A stretch of 64,000 nucleotides of DNA from Flavobacterium aquiphilum (GCF_027111335.1 NZ_CP114288.1:1240001-1304000), one strand, 5' to 3'; positions 16,103-26,032 are shown, counted from the first letter of the stretch. Numbers and translations are program-made. Notes: generated by a model from the sequence alone, not told the origin.

Positions 16103-17092
16103 TTAGTCGTGATAAGTGTCAAACAAATACTGTAGGGTTTCAGGAATATTATTAGCTTTCATGCTTGGATATTTTATATGGGATTCAATCCAATTTTCGA
16201 TTATTAAATGAAAATCATCACCCACATCGTACAATACCGGGACTCCTAGTTTTTTTAGAGCGGCAGCATTGCATTCCTGCTCGTAATGCTTGCGGATAGG
16301 AATCGAGAGTAATTTTTTCCCAAGATATAAGGCTTCGGAAGGAGTTTCAAATCCTCCACCGGTGATGATACCTTCACATTTTATGAGGCTTTTATTGAAA
16401 TATTCTTGGTTTACTGGAAAATAAGTAACGTTTCTAATAGTATGTTTTTCTTTTATTCCGTTCAAAAACCAGTGGAATTTTAAGTTTGGAAGTTTGTTGA
16501 ATGCTTTTTCCAAGCAATCTTGTTGAAAAGAGGGTAGATAAACGGTAATATGTTCTGAATTTTTCGGTTCGGCATATTCAATTTCGTCTTTGATGATTGG
16601 AGGATAAATAAAATCATCGTATCTATCAAAATGCAAACCGATGTTTTTTGGAGAAGGTGCATAATGTTTGAGAATCATTTCCCCCATTAAATTTCTCTTT
16701 TCAGGTCTAGGCGTATTTGGAGATATAAAACTAGCCTGATGACCAAATTGAATAGAATGTACTTTTTGCATTTTGCATGCCAAAGATGTAATCGAATCAA
16801 AGTCGTTGATGACTACATCGTAATTTTTTAAAGGCAAGGATTCGGCGTCCTTGTAGATTTGCTTTGGTCTAATGTTTTTGGCTATATCCCAATAATTAAG
16901 TCCACCACATTTGCTGTAATGCAAACTGCATCCATCGCTTTTAAATTTTATCGGCAAATTAATATCGAGACTCGCATTGCTGCCACTTAAGAAAAAATCA
17001 ACCTCCCCAAATTTTTGTAAATAAGGATACAATTGGGTAGCTCTGCTAATGTGTCCGTTGCCCGTAGCTTGTATGGCGTAAAATATTTTCAT
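16103..17092 (-). CDS. Glycosyltransferase-like protein (TIGR00661-type, GT-B fold)
   Basis: The 329-residue protein starts with MKIFYAIQATGNGHISRA, the GxGHxxR loop of MurG/UGT-like glycosyltransferases. Its C-terminal half has GIITGGGFETPSEALYLGKKLLSIP, the nucleotide-sugar binding loop, followed by KHYEQECNAAALKKLGVPVL. The layout matches the family once labelled teichoic acid biosynthesis-related (TIGR00661), found in Gram-negatives as well. No signal peptide or membrane helix is present, so it is cytoplasmic or peripheral. It starts 12 nt after the LpxH-like gene, so the two are one operon, which hints at a shared role in lipid or envelope glycan metabolism. Donor and acceptor are unknown. 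Confidence 0.82.
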   Translation of the reverse strand: MKIFYAIQATGNGHISRATQLYPYLQKFGEVDFFLSGSNASLDINLPIKFKSDGCSLHYSKCGGLNYWDIAKNIRPKQIYKDAESLPLKNYDVVINDFDSITSLACKMQKVHSIQFGHQASFISPNTPRPEKRNLMGEMILKHYAPSPKNIGLHFDRYDDFIYPPIIKDEIEYAEPKNSEHITVYLPSFQQDCLEKAFNKLPNLKFHWFLNGIKEKHTIRNVTYFPVNQEYFNKSLIKCEGIITGGGFETPSEALYLGKKLLSIPIRKHYEQECNAAALKKLGVPVLYDVGDDFHLIIENWIESHIKYPSMKANNIPETLQYLFDTYHD

Positions 17093-17104
17093 AGTTTGTG
17101 ATTT

Positions 17105-17920
17105 TTAAGAAAGAATCTTGTTGACAATATCACTATCAACTTTCTCCTCATTGGTTTCAATGTCTTTGTAATGCTCCGATTTATACTCGTAAAGACTCCA
17201 TTTTTGTTTTTTATACTCCAATGCCGTAAGGTTTTCAATCCAATCGCCACTGTTGAGGTACAATACTTTTCCGTGCTCGTTTTCTACCTCTCTCATTTGT
17301 GGTTTGTGAATATGCCCGCAAACGACATAACTGTATTTTTTTTGGATAGCGACTTCGGCAGCCATAGTTTCAAAGTTTGAAATGAAGGAAACCGCTTTTT
17401 TGACACTGTCCTTAATCATTTTGGAATAGCTTCTTTTTTCTTTGCCAATCAGAATTAGAAACCAATTAATCATGCTGTTGATTAAAATCAATAAGTCATA
17501 TCCTTTTCCGCCTAGTTTTGCGAGTATTTTGGCATAACCCTTGGTCGAAGAATCGAAAACGTCACCATGAAAAATCCAAGCTTTTTTGCCGTCCAAATCG
17601 AGTGTCAGCTTGTCGACCAATTCGAAATTACCCAAAATAAAATCGGAATATTTGCGTAATGCTTCGTCGTGGTTTCCTGTAATGTAGATGACTCTTGTGC
17701 CAAGATTGGACATTTTTATGATATGCCTCAACACATTCATGTGGGCAGCCGGAAAGTAGCTTTTGGTAAAACTCCACATATCGATGATGTCGCCATTGAG
17801 AACCAATGTTTGCGGGTTAATCGATTTTAAATATTGTAATAATTCTTTGGCGTGACAGCCATAAGTGCCTAAGTGAATATCACTCAAAACAACTAGTGGA
17901 ATCTTTCTTTTCCTTTTCAT
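17105..17920 (-). CDS. LpxH-like metallophosphoesterase (probable UDP-2,3-diacylglucosamine diphosphatase)
   Basis: The 271-residue protein has the calcineurin-type metal motifs in order: SDIHLG near residues 12-17, NGDIIDMW near 42-49, TGNHDE near 80-85, FHGDVFD near 117-123 and CGHIHKPQ near 199-206. The spacing and the FDSSTKGYAK stretch after GDVFD resemble the group annotated as UDP-2,3-diacylglucosamine diphosphatases, which make lipid X in lipid A synthesis. A second hydrophobic helix (YDLLILINSMINWFLILIG) could bring it to the membrane. It is the first gene of an operon with a glycosyltransferase. Confidence 0.85.
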   Translation of the reverse strand: MKRKRKIPLVVLSDIHLGTYGCHAKELLQYLKSINPQTLVLNGDIIDMWSFTKSYFPAAHMNVLRHIIKMSNLGTRVIYITGNHDEALRKYSDFILGNFELVDKLTLDLDGKKAWIFHGDVFDSSTKGYAKILAKLGGKGYDLLILINSMINWFLILIGKEKRSYSKMIKDSVKKAVSFISNFETMAAEVAIQKKYSYVVCGHIHKPQMREVENEHGKVLYLNSGDWIENLTALEYKKQKWSLYEYKSEHYKDIETNEEKVDSDIVNKILS

Positions 17921-17989
17921 TTTTAGTTTTTACGAAAGTAAAACCGCTATGTTATCTCAATGTATTCTAAGTATTATTTGTGTATGAAA

Positions 17990-18021
17990 AAAACCGTGCC
18001 AATTTACATTGGAACGGTTTT
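17990..18021 (-). terminator. Terminator of the alpha-2-macroglobulin gene
   Basis: AAAACCGT-g-CCAAT pairs with ATTGG-a-ACGGTTTT around TTAC. On the minus strand a run of T follows. It lies about 92 nt past the stop of the large gene and before the LpxH-like gene. Confidence 0.85.
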
Positions 18022-18112
18022 CGGTAAAACTCAAATTATTCATTTGGGATAATATGATTCTCTTTGCGAAACTTTGTGAAATAATTCTATTTTTGGGTAA
18101 ATGAAGAGCCTT

Positions 18113-21100
18113 CTATTCTTTCACATTTACTCTAATTCCTTTGGTGTGACTTGTGAATTCAGGGGCATACATACTTTCGATTGTCGTGATTCCGTTAGAG
18201 AAATCCCCAAGATTGTTCACTCGGACATCGTATTCCAAAACATAGGTTCCTTTGTTTATTTGATCAAAAAAGAAATGGGTTGCCGCATCTTTTGTGCTTC
18301 TGTAAAAGCCTAAGCGGTCTTTGTATTCATAGCCCGAAAGTACATCTACGGGTTCGAAACAGGAAGCGCGCATGTCCTTTAGGTGAACGAATTCCATATT
18401 TTCTTTGGCTGAAATTATCAATCGAATGGTAACCAAATCGCCAATTTTTAAATTATTCTTGGCAGTTATTTTTTGTAATTCAGAGCCTTTGTCAGTGTTT
18501 TTCTTTAAGTATAATTCTTTGGCAACCGATAAATTAGTTCCCGAATTGTTTTTTATTTTATCCAAATCCTCAAAATACTGCCAATAGACACCACCAAAGC
18601 CCGGAACTTTTGACTTGTTTTCGATCGAAACCGTTGCCATGTCTTTTTTGATTTCATTCGCTTTCCAACTCAGTTTGAGATAGCCTGTTTCGGCTTCTTT
18701 TTCGTTTCCAGCTAGTTTTTTGGTCAGGATTTTTTCATCTCCAATTTTGATAACGGTGTTGTCTTTTACACTCAGCCAATCGGTTCCCTGCATTAATAAC
18801 GCATAGACAGCCTCGGTGGTGGATTTTGTAGTAGGCCAGTTTTTGGTCTGTTTATTTTTTAATAACCAAACTTTCATCGCATTGACCGATTTGGTGTCGT
18901 TATCCACTTCGGCGAAAGCTTCAATTAGCAGAGCCTGCGTTTCAATTGGCGCTTGATACCAATACCAGCCTGCTTTATTGTCAAGCCAATACATTCCCCA
19001 ATCGTTGTTGTTCGAAGCAGTTTCTTTTAAGCTTTCGATGATTTTTTTGGCAGATGATGTTTCGCCAAAACGATCCAGTACAAAAGCCGTCATCCCTTTT
19101 TCATATAAAGAATAATTTAGCCAATCCTTTTTGGCGGTTTCTAAATAAAGTTTCGTTACTTTTTTCAAGGTGTCCGAAAGGGGGTAATTTTCCAAATAAA
19201 AACTTCGGGTGTATAAATAATGCAAATCAGAATAAGGGTTTATCCAAATTAATTTGTCGGTTGCTTTTAAGTTTTTGATTCTGTTTTTATGGTATTGCAA
19301 AAACTTTTGGTCCAAAAACGGAATCGCTGTCGAGGTAATTTGTTTGATTTTATCAAAGTTTTCGTTTTTGGTTAATTTCGCAAGATGCCCCAATCCAGTC
19401 AAAATATGTCTGGTAATGTATTCGTTTTCGTCGCTTCCGTCAAACCAGACAAATCCACCCGAAGGTTTTTGTTTTTGTTTTAATTTGGCAAAAGTGGTTT
19501 CCTGTGAACTTTTCATTTTTTCCAAATCAAAAAGCAGGGCTAGATTTTTCTTTTTCTCGTCTTCGTTTTGTGCATCGTTCAGCCAAGGCGTTTCGGCAAG
19601 AATCATCGATTTTAATTCTTCATTTTCTTCCAGTTTGGAATTTAGTTTTCCGTTTTTTCTCCAAGTTTCAAAAAGTTCGGCGATTTTTGGATTACTTGAA
19701 ATGATCTCCGAAGCTAAAGCATTGGCATAAAAACGGGCAAAAGTCTGTTCGGCGCATTCGTGTTCGTATTCCATCAAATATGGCAGGGACTGAATCGCCA
19801 GCCAAGTTGGGTTCGATGTGTATTCCAACGTGAACTGATGGTTTTTTAAAGTGGCCGAATTGTTGTTTTTGAGATTCTCAAACGTGTATTCTTTCTTGGA
19901 ATTTTCCCGTGCCCAAATAGGTATGCTTTCGGTTACCAGCATATTGTTTGTCAAGACAGGCAAAATATTTTCTTCCCCATCCGAGAAATTGCCAGCCTTT
20001 GCCAAAACTTTGTATTGAACACCTTGTAAACCTTCGGGAATATAGATTTTCCAATTAACAGTAGTATTGCCATGAGCAGGAATTGTGAAGTTTTTTACGG
20101 TATTTGTATTGTCCATTTTGGCATCAACAGCCTGCATTGTTGTGGCGTCAAAAAGTTGGAGTACCGCAATACCGGTTTTGGCTTGATTGGTAACATTCGA
20201 CACTTTTGTCGTGATTACGATGCTGTCTTTTTCCCTGAAAAAACGGGGGAAGTTTGGCGTCACCATTAAATCTTTTTGAGTAATGGTTGTTTTTTCGAGA
20301 TAGCCGGAAACCGCCTCTTTGTTGTGTGCCAATAGACGAAGTTTCCAAGCCGTCAAAGCTTCGGGAGAGGTGAAATTAAAGCTCACGTTTCCTTTGGAGT
20401 CTGTTTTTAGGTTAGGATAAAAGAAAGCAGTTTCGGATAGATTTTTTCTTGCTTTTACTTGGGTTAAGGCTTCTAGTGCTTTTTTGGTTGTGATAATTAT
20501 GACGCCGTTTGCTCCTTTTTCTCCATATTGGGCTGTGGCTGTGGCATCTTTTAGGACATCGATAGATATGATATCTGAAGATTTGAGGTTTTTGATATTA
20601 TCAGCAATTTCGCCATCAATTACATATAAAGGTTCTTTTCCAGGTGTTGAATTAGCTCCTTTAATTAGAATGTTGGTAAATCTATCCTTGTAATCATCTT
20701 GTATTCCCGCTAGGCTATGTACGCTGTTGTCTTCTTCTATTACCTCACTCGATGTCGCACCAGTTAAATATGATTTTTTTTGTGTGCCATAACCGACAAC
20801 AACAACTTCATATAAATTATCGCTAGATGCTTGTAATTGTGTCGTGATTTTTTTTGATGTAATTTTTACTTCTTTTGTGGCGTAACCAACGTAGATAAAT
20901 GTTAGCACTTCTCCGATATTAGCTGCTATTTCATAATATCCGTCCAAATCAGTTGTTGCGCTTACTTGCTTTCCTTTTACAAGTACAGTTACTCCTGGAA
21001 GTGAGCCTTCTTTATCAGAGACAATTCCCGAAATCTTTTTTGAATTCAAAGGTTTTTTTTCTTTTTTTTCTAATTGTTTTTGGTACTCTAGGTATAGAGA

Positions 21101-24100
21101 CGGATTATAGGCAGAATTAATGTCAAAACCAAACCACATTAATGAAGTTGCTTCATTTTGAACATTTAGGGGATATGAATTTTGATTCAAATTTCTTAAA
21201 AAAGTATTGGCCGTTTCAAATCCCAAGTTTGTTTTAAAATTTATATAATTGTAATAGCCATAATTGTAATAGTTAGCATTTAAATTATCCCAGTCTTGTT
21301 TTGCAAATTGGTCTAATGAACTATCATACATTGAAGCGAGAATTTCGGCTTCTTTTGCGGTGTTTTTGGCTTTCAGTTGAAAACTCCAATTTTCATTACT
21401 TCCAGGTTCTATTTTATTTCTGAAACTTTTGACTAAAAATTCTAAATTTAACTCGTCTTTGGATAAATCAATATCGATGTCGCTATTGAAATTTTGATTG
21501 TCAAATAGACACTGAATACCAATTTTTATGGATTTTTCAAATTCTTTTTTAATTGGAACTTTGAGTAATAATTCGCCATTTTGTAGAAGATGGTTTTCCT
21601 CAAAAAACAATTTGCTTTGATAATTTCCAGTTACCGAAAGATACAATTCAGGAATTGCCGATGTGATTTTTACCAAGGCAAAGCCATCTTTCAGGGCATT
21701 TGTGTTTACTTGTTTAATGGTTAACAGTTGACTCGGATTGAATTTGTCTTTGCTTTGGATGATTTGAAAATCTGCGGAACTTTCAATAAGATTATCGAAA
21801 GTGTCCTTAGCAGAAAAAACAACCTTGTAATTCCCAGATTGATAATCAGTGATAAAATCAAGAATTAATTTTTTATCTTTTTCGGTGTCTATTTTTTTGG
21901 AAAAAACCAAAGACCCAAAGTCTTTTTCTGTTAAAGGTTTTTCATTTTCTTCGAAAGGGAATAGTCGCTCGAAATCGTCATTACTAATAGTTTCGATTTC
22001 GGGTTTTGGAAAAACTCTTTTTTTGAATTTGTTTGAAAAGGCGCGGACAAAATAGATTTTAATTTCGCCTTTGGTAGGCAAAAAATTACCATTGATGTTG
22101 GTGCTATTTACACTAATTTGATTATTGCCATCAGTTTCAATTCGTTTAGGAACTTTTGCGCTAAGGACTAAATCATGATATCCAACTTTTGTTATAGATT
22201 CAGCAGAATGGGTTTCGCCGTTGACATCTGTAATCTTGGCTACGATGCGGTAATAGAAAACGGGGAATTGTTCTTTTATTGTATTTGCATTTGGAGTTGC
22301 CACAAATTCAATGTTGAATTTGCCTAGACCGTCAGTTTTTGTTTCGCCTGAAGCTACAGTTTCAGTTTCATACTTATTATAAAAATTGTTAGGATAATCG
22401 GTTTGTCGTGTTATCGAATAACTCACTTTTGAGTCCGAGATGTTGCTTCCTGCAAATGCCTTTGCAATTCCTTTGATTTTTATGGTTTGGTTAACTTGAA
22501 AGATTTCTTTTTGGGAATCAAAAATGATTTCAAATTTTGGACGTTTGTATTCTTCGACCCTAAATGAAATTTGAGAATGATTTAAATCACCATAACTCCA
22601 AAATGGATGTTCTTCTTTGTTTTTATCATAAATAATGTCTTTTTTGTAGTCATCGGGTTTATGGGCTTCAATGCTGAAATAACCGGTCAATCCATTTTTA
22701 GGCAAATCAAATTCTCCTGAAAAAGAACCAAATTCATTGGTTGTGACCTCAAAGGATTTGATTTCTTGGTTCCTGTTTTTAACAATGATTTTAAAGGAGG
22801 TGTTGGCAAAAACTTTTGTTTCATTAAGTATATTTTTCTGAATTGCAATTCCTTTGTAAAATACCGTTTGTCCCGGGCGATAAATTGCTCTGTCCAAATA
22901 AAATTGAACTTTATTGTTGGTATTTCTTTTGTCTTTTTCAGTATAGTTTGTGTTCTTTCTTATGTAGTTTCTGTAAAATAGAATTGAATCACCTTCGTGC
23001 ATTAATTCTAAATTTTCGGATCTATAACCTTCGTTTTTAGTTTTTTCATTGTTATAAATGGCAATACCGTTTTTGTCTGTTTTTATCGAGAAGGTTGGCG
23101 TTTGTACACTTACATTTTCTATTGGTTTTCCTGTTTTTCTGTCCAACACTTGATAGTATTCGTCGTTTTCTTTTTGCCAAGCCAAAACCGCTAGATTGGA
23201 AATCGTAATTGTTTCATAAGCAAAAGCCTTAGCTTCGGCATAGGAATCGCTTTCAAAAAAGACGAAATAATTTCCTGTTTCCAATTGAGGCAAGAGAACC
23301 TCAGTACTGTATGAAAAGTAATCTTTTTTATTTGGGAGTTGAATATCAATAGTTTTAACAGGCTTGTTTTTTTTGATGATGCTAAATGCAGTAAAGTCAT
23401 CTTTATTTCGATTTTGAGGATAAGCAAAAGCTTTGCTCATTTCCTTGTTGATTTTGTAGAATGAAATTTGTAGTTTATCAACATTTGCATAATTAATTAG
23501 TGCACGGGTATTTTCGTTATTGTAACTGAATTTTTGAAGTTGGACAGCTATAGTTTTAGAATTGAGTTCCTGTTTTTTTTGGAAAGCCAATTTGTAAGGA
23601 TTCGAACGATTTTTTATATTGATAATGCTGTCTAGGATCGAAATTGCTTTAATGTTATAATCAGGATGAATTTCTTTTGAAGCTAGACTAGAATAAATTT
23701 TAGCTTTTTCAAACTGTATTTTTTGTAAAAGGATTTCGTTCTTGGTTTGTTTTTGTAAAGAATTTAATATTCTTATCAAATCTTCCTTGGATTTCAAAGT
23801 ATAGGTTTCGCAAAATAGGATGCGCTCCAATTGATTGTCCACTGTTGGAGCATTTGATTCTTGTTTTTGGTATAGTTCAAGGATTTTTTTTAGTGGTTCA
23901 TTTTTTATAAAATCCAAATTCAATTTTGTAAAACCATCAGAATTACCAAAGAAAGCATCTTTAAAATTAGTGAAATCATTAGTTCTAATTTCCCATTGAT
24001 TTATTTTTGACTTGTAGAAAGTGATATATTCTTTTAATAAAAAATTGAAAAGGCTTTCTTTTTTGAAATTTTCTAAAATAGAAAAGTCAAAAATTGGTTC

Positions 24101-24598
24101 GTAATCAATCAAAGGAGTTTTCTTTAAAATCGCATCATTTTCTAAAGTTTTGTCATAAGTAATTTGAATTTGTTTTTCAAAATCGTTTTGTGTCCAAGTC
24201 AGAAAACTATCGTCTAAAGAATCGACTTGTGTTCTAGTTTTTAAAGAATACCAATTTTGGTTATAATATTTATTTAGACATTTTGCATAAATCAAATTAT
24301 AAATAGCTTTTGATGGAACTGATGCGTTTTTGATTTCTATTTTTAGTTTTTTTATAATTTTTGTTTGTGCACTTTCCTCTAGTTTTTGTAGGTATCTTGA
24401 TTCATAAAAAAAGCATTTTAGAAGCTGTACTTCGTTTTTTTCCTGATATGCTTTTTTGTAAATTTTATCAACAATTTCATTGGCAGTTTTTATTTTGCCT
24501 TCATTTTCGTTCTTGACAACCTTGTTCCAGTCCTTTTCATATTGTTGCGCAAATAATGAAGTTGATATAAAAAGAAGAACTAAATAAATATTTTTCAT
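18113..24598 (-). CDS. Giant alpha-2-macroglobulin family protein with embedded CarboxypepD_reg and TonB-plug segment
   Basis: The 2161-residue exported protein has a signal peptide (residues 1-18, ending SLFAQ) and no lipobox. Its middle carries macroglobulin MG domains: FYLDRAIYRPGQTVFYKGI is the MG2 signature, and MG-like beta segments follow. From about residue 1370 it has the A2M domain (TAFFYPNL, FNFTSPEALTAWKLR) and then the thioester-type motif CAEQ at 1615-1618 and an alpha/alpha toroid. Between about residues 1185 and 1370 it carries a CarboxypepD_reg-like domain (GIVSDKEGSLPGVTVLVKG) and a TonB-receptor plug-like stretch (GYGTQKKSYLTGATSS; PLYVIDGEIADNI; SIDVLKDATATAQYGEKGA; GVIIITTKK), as in SusC proteins. 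Family A2Ms trap attacking proteases. The role of the plug is unknown. It is a single gene. Confidence 0.9.
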   Translation of the reverse strand: MKNIYLVLLFISTSLFAQQYEKDWNKVVKNENEGKIKTANEIVDKIYKKAYQEKNEVQLLKCFFYESRYLQKLEESAQTKIIKKLKIEIKNASVPSKAIYNLIYAKCLNKYYNQNWYSLKTRTQVDSLDDSFLTWTQNDFEKQIQITYDKTLENDAILKKTPLIDYEPIFDFSILENFKKESLFNFLLKEYITFYKSKINQWEIRTNDFTNFKDAFFGNSDGFTKLNLDFIKNEPLKKILELYQKQESNAPTVDNQLERILFCETYTLKSKEDLIRILNSLQKQTKNEILLQKIQFEKAKIYSSLASKEIHPDYNIKAISILDSIINIKNRSNPYKLAFQKKQELNSKTIAVQLQKFSYNNENTRALINYANVDKLQISFYKINKEMSKAFAYPQNRNKDDFTAFSIIKKNKPVKTIDIQLPNKKDYFSYSTEVLLPQLETGNYFVFFESDSYAEAKAFAYETITISNLAVLAWQKENDEYYQVLDRKTGKPIENVSVQTPTFSIKTDKNGIAIYNNEKTKNEGYRSENLELMHEGDSILFYRNYIRKNTNYTEKDKRNTNNKVQFYLDRAIYRPGQTVFYKGIAIQKNILNETKVFANTSFKIIVKNRNQEIKSFEVTTNEFGSFSGEFDLPKNGLTGYFSIEAHKPDDYKKDIIYDKNKEEHPFWSYGDLNHSQISFRVEEYKRPKFEIIFDSQKEIFQVNQTIKIKGIAKAFAGSNISDSKVSYSITRQTDYPNNFYNKYETETVASGETKTDGLGKFNIEFVATPNANTIKEQFPVFYYRIVAKITDVNGETHSAESITKVGYHDLVLSAKVPKRIETDGNNQISVNSTNINGNFLPTKGEIKIYFVRAFSNKFKKRVFPKPEIETISNDDFERLFPFEENEKPLTEKDFGSLVFSKKIDTEKDKKLILDFITDYQSGNYKVVFSAKDTFDNLIESSADFQIIQSKDKFNPSQLLTIKQVNTNALKDGFALVKITSAIPELYLSVTGNYQSKLFFEENHLLQNGELLLKVPIKKEFEKSIKIGIQCLFDNQNFNSDIDIDLSKDELNLEFLVKSFRNKIEPGSNENWSFQLKAKNTAKEAEILASMYDSSLDQFAKQDWDNLNANYYNYGYYNYINFKTNLGFETANTFLRNLNQNSYPLNVQNEATSLMWFGFDINSAYNPSLYLEYQKQLEKKEKKPLNSKKISGIVSDKEGSLPGVTVLVKGKQVSATTDLDGYYEIAANIGEVLTFIYVGYATKEVKITSKKITTQLQASSDNLYEVVVVGYGTQKKSYLTGATSSEVIEEDNSVHSLAGIQDDYKDRFTNILIKGANSTPGKEPLYVIDGEIADNIKNLKSSDIISIDVLKDATATAQYGEKGANGVIIITTKKALEALTQVKARKNLSETAFFYPNLKTDSKGNVSFNFTSPEALTAWKLRLLAHNKEAVSGYLEKTTITQKDLMVTPNFPRFFREKDSIVITTKVSNVTNQAKTGIAVLQLFDATTMQAVDAKMDNTNTVKNFTIPAHGNTTVNWKIYIPEGLQGVQYKVLAKAGNFSDGEENILPVLTNNMLVTESIPIWARENSKKEYTFENLKNNNSATLKNHQFTLEYTSNPTWLAIQSLPYLMEYEHECAEQTFARFYANALASEIISSNPKIAELFETWRKNGKLNSKLEENEELKSMILAETPWLNDAQNEDEKKKNLALLFDLEKMKSSQETTFAKLKQKQKPSGGFVWFDGSDENEYITRHILTGLGHLAKLTKNENFDKIKQITSTAIPFLDQKFLQYHKNRIKNLKATDKLIWINPYSDLHYLYTRSFYLENYPLSDTLKKVTKLYLETAKKDWLNYSLYEKGMTAFVLDRFGETSSAKKIIESLKETASNNNDWGMYWLDNKAGWYWYQAPIETQALLIEAFAEVDNDTKSVNAMKVWLLKNKQTKNWPTTKSTTEAVYALLMQGTDWLSVKDNTVIKIGDEKILTKKLAGNEKEAETGYLKLSWKANEIKKDMATVSIENKSKVPGFGGVYWQYFEDLDKIKNNSGTNLSVAKELYLKKNTDKGSELQKITAKNNLKIGDLVTIRLIISAKENMEFVHLKDMRASCFEPVDVLSGYEYKDRLGFYRSTKDAATHFFFDQINKGTYVLEYDVRVNNLGDFSNGITTIESMYAPEFTSHTKGIRVNVKE

Positions 24599-24671
24599 AA
24601 CCGAATATCAATAAATAATTTTCGTACAAATTACTGCTTTTTCAGGGTAAAACCAAATGATTATTTTTCAA

Positions 24672-24679
24672 TATCTTTG
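24672..24679 (+). promoter_or_regulatory. Candidate -7 element of the YdeI-like gene
   Basis: TATCTTTG fits TAnnTTTG. It lies 75 nt before the start of the plus-strand gene. No good -33 box was found. Confidence 0.4.
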
Positions 24680-24754
24680 AGATTCCTAGTTTTTATTTCC
24701 TAAGCAGAAAGTTGAAATTTTCTATCTGACAAAAGCTTTTTTAGTAATCTAAAA

Positions 24755-25342
24755 ATGAATAATATGAATCCTAAAGTTGATTTTTATTTTGATAAATCAC
24801 AAAAATGGCAATCGGAATTGAAGCAATTAAGAAAGATTGCCTTAGATTGTCAATTAACCGAAGAATTGAAATGGGGAACTCCTTGCTATACACTTCAGGG
24901 GAAGAATATTGTTTTAATTCATGAGTTTAAAGAATATTGTGCTTTTTTGTTTTTCAAAGGCGCATTGTTAAATGATTCTGATGGTATTTTGATTCAGCAA
25001 TCAAAGAATGTGCAGGCGGCGCGTCAGGTTCGGTTTACCAATGTTGATGAAATATTGGAGAAACAAGCGATTTTGAAAAATTATATCTATGAAGCTATTG
25101 AAGTAGAAAAGGCAGGATTGGAAGTAAAATTCAAAAAAACCAAAGAATTCATTCTTGCTGATGAATTTAAAAATAGATTGAATGAATTGCCAGAATTGAA
25201 AAAAGCGTTTGAAGCCTTGACTCCTGGACGACAAAGAGCATATATGTTACATTTTTCTTCTCCAAAGCAATCTAAGACACGAGAATCAAGGGTAGAAAAA
25301 TGTATTCCCCAAATTCTTGATGGAAAAGGATTGAATGATTAG
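24755..25342 (+). CDS. YdeI/OmpD-associated family protein (DUF1801-like fold)
   Basis: The 195-residue soluble protein joins an N-terminal DUF1801-like domain (LRKIALDCQLTEELKWGTPCYTLQGKNIVLIHEFKEYCAFLFFKGALL, described here by position 25-75) to a C-terminal YdeI-type helical domain with LTPGRQRAYMLHFSSPKQSKTRE near residues 155-180. Both halves are characteristic of the YdeI family. The biochemical role is not established to my knowledge. The next gene, a Crp/Fnr regulator, begins 49 nt downstream in the same direction. The start could also be M4, since MNNMNPKVDFYF has two close ATGs. Confidence 0.85.
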   Translation: MNNMNPKVDFYFDKSQKWQSELKQLRKIALDCQLTEELKWGTPCYTLQGKNIVLIHEFKEYCAFLFFKGALLNDSDGILIQQSKNVQAARQVRFTNVDEILEKQAILKNYIYEAIEVEKAGLEVKFKKTKEFILADEFKNRLNELPELKKAFEALTPGRQRAYMLHFSSPKQSKTRESRVEKCIPQILDGKGLND

Positions 25343-25391
25343 TAAATTTGGTTAGAAAATAATAAAATCAAATTTAATTCTTCAAGAAAAG

Positions 25392-25967
25392 ATGTCTCAG
25401 CTATTTAAAAATCATTTAGAAAAATTCATAGAAATAGATGAAAAGGAGTTTTTCTATATTTTATCTTTTTTTCAAATTAAAAGTGTAAAGAAAAAAGAAA
25501 ATTTACTTATTGGAGGGCAGGTCTGTAAATCACATTATTTTGTTTTGAACGGTTGCTTGCGGAAATTTTTTATCAATGATAAAGGCATCGAGCAAACCAC
25601 CGAATTTGCGATAGAAAATTGGTGGATTACTGATAATCTTGCCTACGAGTGGGGACTTTCAACAGAGTTTTATATTCAGGCAGTCGAAAAATCAGAAATT
25701 TTAGTTATTGACCGCGATGCCCAAGAAAAGTTGCTGATTGAATTCCCTAAAATGGAACGGTATTTTAGATTTATTTATCAAAGGGCTTATGCCGCCACGC
25801 AAATTCGATTGAAATACCTTTATGATTTTTCCAAAGAGGAATTCTATGAGCATTTGTGCAAGGGATATCCTGAATTTGTTCAGCGGATACCACAATATTT
25901 AATTGCTTCTTTTTTAGGTTTTACACCGGAATATTTAAGCGAAATCAGAAATAAAAAGCGTTCTTAA
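25392..25967 (+). CDS. Crp/Fnr-family transcriptional regulator
   Basis: The 191-residue protein has a cyclic-nucleotide-binding-type beta roll (residues 20-115: KKKENLLIGGQVCKSHYFVLNGCLRKF is the GG-x-x-x-x-x-Y-x-V-x-x-G core by position) and a C-terminal helix-turn-helix. The recognition region is in IPQYLIASFLGFTPEYLSEIRNK. The PRAARTQ-like phosphate cassette of true CRP is absent, so cAMP may not be the ligand. Such short regulators beside AhpD-like genes are common in Bacteroidota. Here the AhpD-like gene follows by 65 nt and is a plausible target. Confidence 0.88.
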   Translation: MSQLFKNHLEKFIEIDEKEFFYILSFFQIKSVKKKENLLIGGQVCKSHYFVLNGCLRKFFINDKGIEQTTEFAIENWWITDNLAYEWGLSTEFYIQAVEKSEILVIDRDAQEKLLIEFPKMERYFRFIYQRAYAATQIRLKYLYDFSKEEFYEHLCKGYPEFVQRIPQYLIASFLGFTPEYLSEIRNKKRS

Positions 25968-26032
25968 ACTGGTTTAAGTTTTTTTGATTATCTATTCCCG
26001 AATTTTGTCTTGTTAATTTAAAATAAGTAAAA

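Noticed and set aside
19254..19730. A 158-codon plus-strand frame rich in F, S and C inside the alpha-2-macroglobulin gene
   Set aside because: The F/S/C-rich composition is what one gets from the opposite strand of K/E/N-rich coding sequence, and the macroglobulin frame is intact through it.
18113..24598. Possible fusion artefact or frameshift joining a SusC gene to the macroglobulin gene
   Set aside because: The reading frame is open on both sides, the macroglobulin domains flank the insert in the right order, and no barrel-coding sequence is present, so a genuine domain insertion is the better reading.
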